Origin: Nitrospirota bacterium
Lineage (GTDB): Bacteria > JACPQY01
DNA: 38,740 nt
Direction: 5' to 3'
Assembly (NCBI GenBank): GCA_016190245.1
Contig: JACPQY010000052.1
Coordinates: 1-38,740 of the forward strand
In this document: positions 36,520-38,740 of the stretch, in pieces
How positions within the stretch are numbered: the first letter of the stretch is position 1
How the letters are laid out: each line of letters starts with the position of its first letter
The notes under the pieces: model-generated
What the model saw: the letters and a program-made list of their open reading frames with translations, nothing else
What the model was told of the DNA's origin: nothing
Database searches by the model: none
Translations under genes and position numbers: made by a program

Positions 36520-38268
36520 ATGAAGAAATCAATCGGATACGCAATGATCATCGGGCTTTGGGTGGTTGCGGGTTGCGGCACGGAGCCGAGGAACGCTTCC
36601 ACCAACCGCCCGCTTCTGGCGGAGGAGCCTTCCTCCGCGGTGGGGGCCACGGTGCTACCGGCAGATGTGGATTCCGCCGGTTCATCCGGAGGGCTGAGTC
36701 GCGGACGCAGAAGCCAGGGTGGGGCGCTGGAGACGGCGGCTCCCGCCGAGATCGCGTCCGGGCCGGTTGCGAGCCCAAGTCCGGAGGTCGCCGCGGTCGA
36801 AACGACCGACACTCCATCCACTCAGGCCCCGGCGGCCGAAGAGCCGGCAAGCGAGACGCCGAGCGTCCAATCGGCCATCGAGGTTTCGCCCACGGCCGAG
36901 GCGGCGCAAGGCGCGGTGGAGGTGGATCTGGTTGCGGACCAGCCCGCGGAACCGGAGGACGACGGTGACTCGCCTTCGCGCCAGGAAGGGCCACGGGGGA
37001 TCCTTGGCACCGCGGCTCCCGTTCTCGATCGCCTTCTATTCGAAAGCCCGAGTGTGGCGGAGGCGACGGCGGACGTCCGGGCGCTTCTCAACTTGGTCCG
37101 CGCGGAGATTGTGGATCACTCGCGCGGCTTGGTTGTCGAGGGGATCCCGGCGGGCCGCCCGGTGGAACGCAATCGGGGAGTGTCCCGCTACCTTTTTGTC
37201 GCAACGTGGGGGCCGACCGCGGCTGAGGAGAATCTTCCGGAGTCGCCGCGAGTGATCACAGGTTCCCTGGCGGCAGTGGAGTCGGTGACGCCCACATGCG
37301 CCTTTGACGGCGCCTGGCTCCGTCCGCTGGTGGCGGAGAAGTCGGAGTCCGACGGTGACCGGATCAGCTTGTCTGGGGACGGGCGGACGATCGAGTGGGA
37401 AACGAGTGTGGGTGCCCGAGCGGATGGGTTCATTGCCCTTCTGGTTTGTGAACGCCCCGCGGCCGATGCAAATGCGGTGCTGACCATTGCAGGGCAGAGC
37501 GTGCAGACGGTGATGCTTGCAGATGTCGGATACCACCTTCTGGGTGACGCCCCCGTCATCGTTCGGGGCGAGGTGCCCGGCAGCGCCGTGGACGTGTACT
37601 CTCTCACGAGCGCGAAGTCCCGCACGGACAACTTGGACACGGGCGTGGCGATTGACCTCGTGGGCAACTTGGGACAGGTAGGCGAGCACACCGGCGGCGT
37701 GTGGGGCGGCCTGTGGCTCAACACCAAGGCTTCCGATCTCACTGCGGGTTTGGCCGGCGGCATTTGGCTGTTGGACGAACACGCTGCGCCGAATGCGGCA
37801 TTGGGTGTCTACACCGGTCTCATGACGCCGACGGCCTGGCAGGCCGCCTGCCGCGCGACCGGCGGGGGCGTGTGCGACCAGGGTCGCGAGAGATCGGTGA
37901 TCGGGTTCTTTGGGGGGCAACCGAGCGCCGACGAACAGAAACCGTCGTCCTACATCCAGGTCGGCCTGCTGTTTGAGGAGCATCCGGAGTATGCCGGCTG
38001 CAGCGTGCCGACGGGCGTCGTGGCGGGCACGTTCCAGGTCTCTCCCGGCGTCGGCGCGGGGCTGGCGATCTCTTATCTGGAGACGTTTTTCAACGCGACC
38101 GATCCCCGCTTCGCCACGGTTGTGGGGACCTACTGCAAGTGGGCCGCGCCGGCCATCTCATGGGATTCGGTGCGGAGGCAGATCCAGCCGATCATCGAGT
38201 CCGGCCTGATCACGGCGGTGTCCGAGGTGGTGCGGGCCTTCGTGCCCTCCGCTGCTTCGAGCCGATAG
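36520..38268 (+). CDS. Lipoprotein of unknown function, sigma54 controlled
   Basis: 582 residues from ATG 36520. Signal IGYAMIIGLWVVAG-C (Cys19) is a clear lipobox. Residues ~20-155 are Ala, Pro, Glu and Ser rich (likely an unstructured stalk). From ~160 to the end a globular part follows with the segments RPVERNRGVSRYLFVATWGPT, SLSGDGRTIEWETSVGARADGFIALLVCERP, VYSLTSAKSRTDNLDTGVAIDLVGNLGQVGEHTGG and LNTKASDLTAGLAGGIWLLDE. Four or more cysteines are present. No family was recognised. It diverges from the kinase gene. An intrinsic terminator follows at 38300. Confidence 0.8.
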   Translation: MKKSIGYAMIIGLWVVAGCGTEPRNASTNRPLLAEEPSSAVGATVLPADVDSAGSSGGLSRGRRSQGGALETAAPAEIASGPVASPSPEVAAVETTDTPSTQAPAAEEPASETPSVQSAIEVSPTAEAAQGAVEVDLVADQPAEPEDDGDSPSRQEGPRGILGTAAPVLDRLLFESPSVAEATADVRALLNLVRAEIVDHSRGLVVEGIPAGRPVERNRGVSRYLFVATWGPTAAEENLPESPRVITGSLAAVESVTPTCAFDGAWLRPLVAEKSESDGDRISLSGDGRTIEWETSVGARADGFIALLVCERPAADANAVLTIAGQSVQTVMLADVGYHLLGDAPVIVRGEVPGSAVDVYSLTSAKSRTDNLDTGVAIDLVGNLGQVGEHTGGVWGGLWLNTKASDLTAGLAGGIWLLDEHAAPNAALGVYTGLMTPTAWQAACRATGGGVCDQGRERSVIGFFGGQPSADEQKPSSYIQVGLLFEEHPEYAGCSVPTGVVAGTFQVSPGVGAGLAISYLETFFNATDPRFATVVGTYCKWAAPAISWDSVRRQIQPIIESGLITAVSEVVRAFVPSAASSR

Positions 38269-38299
38269 GCGCACCCCCGAAGCCCGAACCGCCTCTTTT

Positions 38300-38331
38300 G
38301 CCCGGCCCCGAGTGGGGCCGGGCGCCTTTGT
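38300..38331 (+). terminator. Intrinsic terminator of the lipoprotein gene
   Basis: GCCCGGCCCC-GAGT-GGGGCCGGGC, 10-bp perfect GC stem (38300-38323), followed by GCCTTTGTT. It starts 31 nt after the stop codon. The short T-run makes it moderate. Confidence 0.8.
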
Positions 38332-38650
38332 TCCGACCGAGATTCCCTGCAATTCCCCGACCGAGGTGACACTCCCTCTTGCCTTCCCACCGGCGAGTGG
38401 AATGGTGTGGGTGATGGTACTTCCGACGTGTTTGGGCGGGGGAGTTTACAGACATATATTGTTAACACTACAAAAGTCACGCGATCGACAGACGGGGTCG
38501 GCCTGGCCGGGTTGAAAACTCAAGGGGTCTTCCGTGGCCGGATGCACGATGGCCATCGGCGGCTCCACGGGTGTCCGCCACTCTTTGGAACAAAACATGC
38601 CTCTCAGGAGACTAATACTTAAGGCTCGTCTGCATTTTGGGTACATGGGG
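38332..38650. other. Intergenic region, nothing recognised
   Basis: About 320 bp with no credible gene and less GC-rich stretches (ACAGACATATATTGTTAACA near 38450-38470). It could include the end of the mobile element whose tail follows. Confidence 0.4.
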
Positions 38651-38740
38651 TTACGAGGGTAGCGGGAGGTTGGAGCAGTTGTGATAGATGTTGGTGATGT
38701 ACGTGTCGAGCTTGCGGAAGCCGAAGGACCGGTGGCTGAC
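38651..38740 (-). CDS. C-terminal tail of a probable transposase (cut by the window edge)
   Basis: The last 29 codons read VSHRSFGFRKLDTYITN, then IYHNCSNLPLPS and a TAA (38653-38651). The HR-FGFR--D-Y segment resembles the conserved C-terminal block of some DDE transposases (ISL3-like); the family is uncertain from so few residues. The rest lies outside the window. Confidence 0.45.
   Translation of the reverse strand, partial: VSHRSFGFRKLDTYITNIYHNCSNLPLPS

Noticed and set aside
941-38740. tRNA genes
   Set aside because: No GTTCRANYC T-loop with a matching acceptor stem and anticodon arm was recognised by eye; only a scan could exclude this fully.

Overview
The window (about 63% G+C by eye) comes from a Gram-negative-type bacterium: it has lipoprotein signal peptides, a sigma54-type two-component system and a P1B copper ATPase. 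I cannot name the phylum. Few genes look like core metabolism; the window is a mosaic of toxin-antitoxin (TA) and HEPN genes, dispersed repeats, insertion-sequence pieces and large exported beta-propeller proteins.

Layout. (1) 1-~940: 3' part of a 23S rRNA gene, with no 5S recognisable behind it. (2) 1116-8695: a PD40-propeller lipoprotein, then a giant lipoprotein with two seven-bladed FG-GAP propellers. (3) 9224-11620: a CopA-type copper ATPase with a YHS and a CPMHP metal-binding domain at its N terminus. (4) 11630-15710: TA/HEPN island I: a DUF433 antitoxin with a truncated DUF5615 toxin, HigBA, a PaREP1-like protein, MNT-HEPN and an unassigned two-gene module. (5) 15852-18848: a second giant lipoprotein, with the same N-terminal module as the first but Fn3 and Kelch domains. 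(6) 18964-27420: TA island II: a HEPN-CBS-like protein, DUF5618, a duplicated DUF433, RHH-RelE, a complete DUF433-DUF5615 pair, an IS256-type transposase remnant, Phd-RelE-HicB-HicA in one operon, a second Phd-RelE pair, an intact IS4/Tn5-type element and RHH-RelE. (7) 27641-28612: a lone PD-(D/E)XK nuclease. (8) 28714-38268: a block built around a PilS/NtrC-like histidine kinase and a sigma54 activator, flanked by four sequences with sigma54 -24/-12 spacing. These precede a receiver-only protein, a HAF-repeat protein, an FG-GAP/helical exported protein and a lipoprotein. (9) The right edge holds a probable transposase tail.

Two regulatory themes stand out. First, many genes outside the sigma54 block, mostly TA genes, the nuclease, copA and both giant lipoproteins, have a -35/-10 promoter (TTGAC-like, N16-18, TANNNT-like) whose -10 box ends only 6-7 nt before the start codon. 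They should give leaderless mRNAs. Genes inside the sigma54 block, and second genes of operons, instead carry Shine-Dalgarno sequences. Second, the sigma54 block looks like a self-contained regulon: the kinase and activator lie among the promoters they probably control, and most outputs are exported beta-propeller or surface proteins.

Blocks of 150-290 bp are duplicated within the window (the DUF433 gene, a promoter plus start codon, the DUF5618 3' end). Hairpin-rich dispersed elements occupy most longer gaps. All functional calls rest on motif recognition; no database search was possible.
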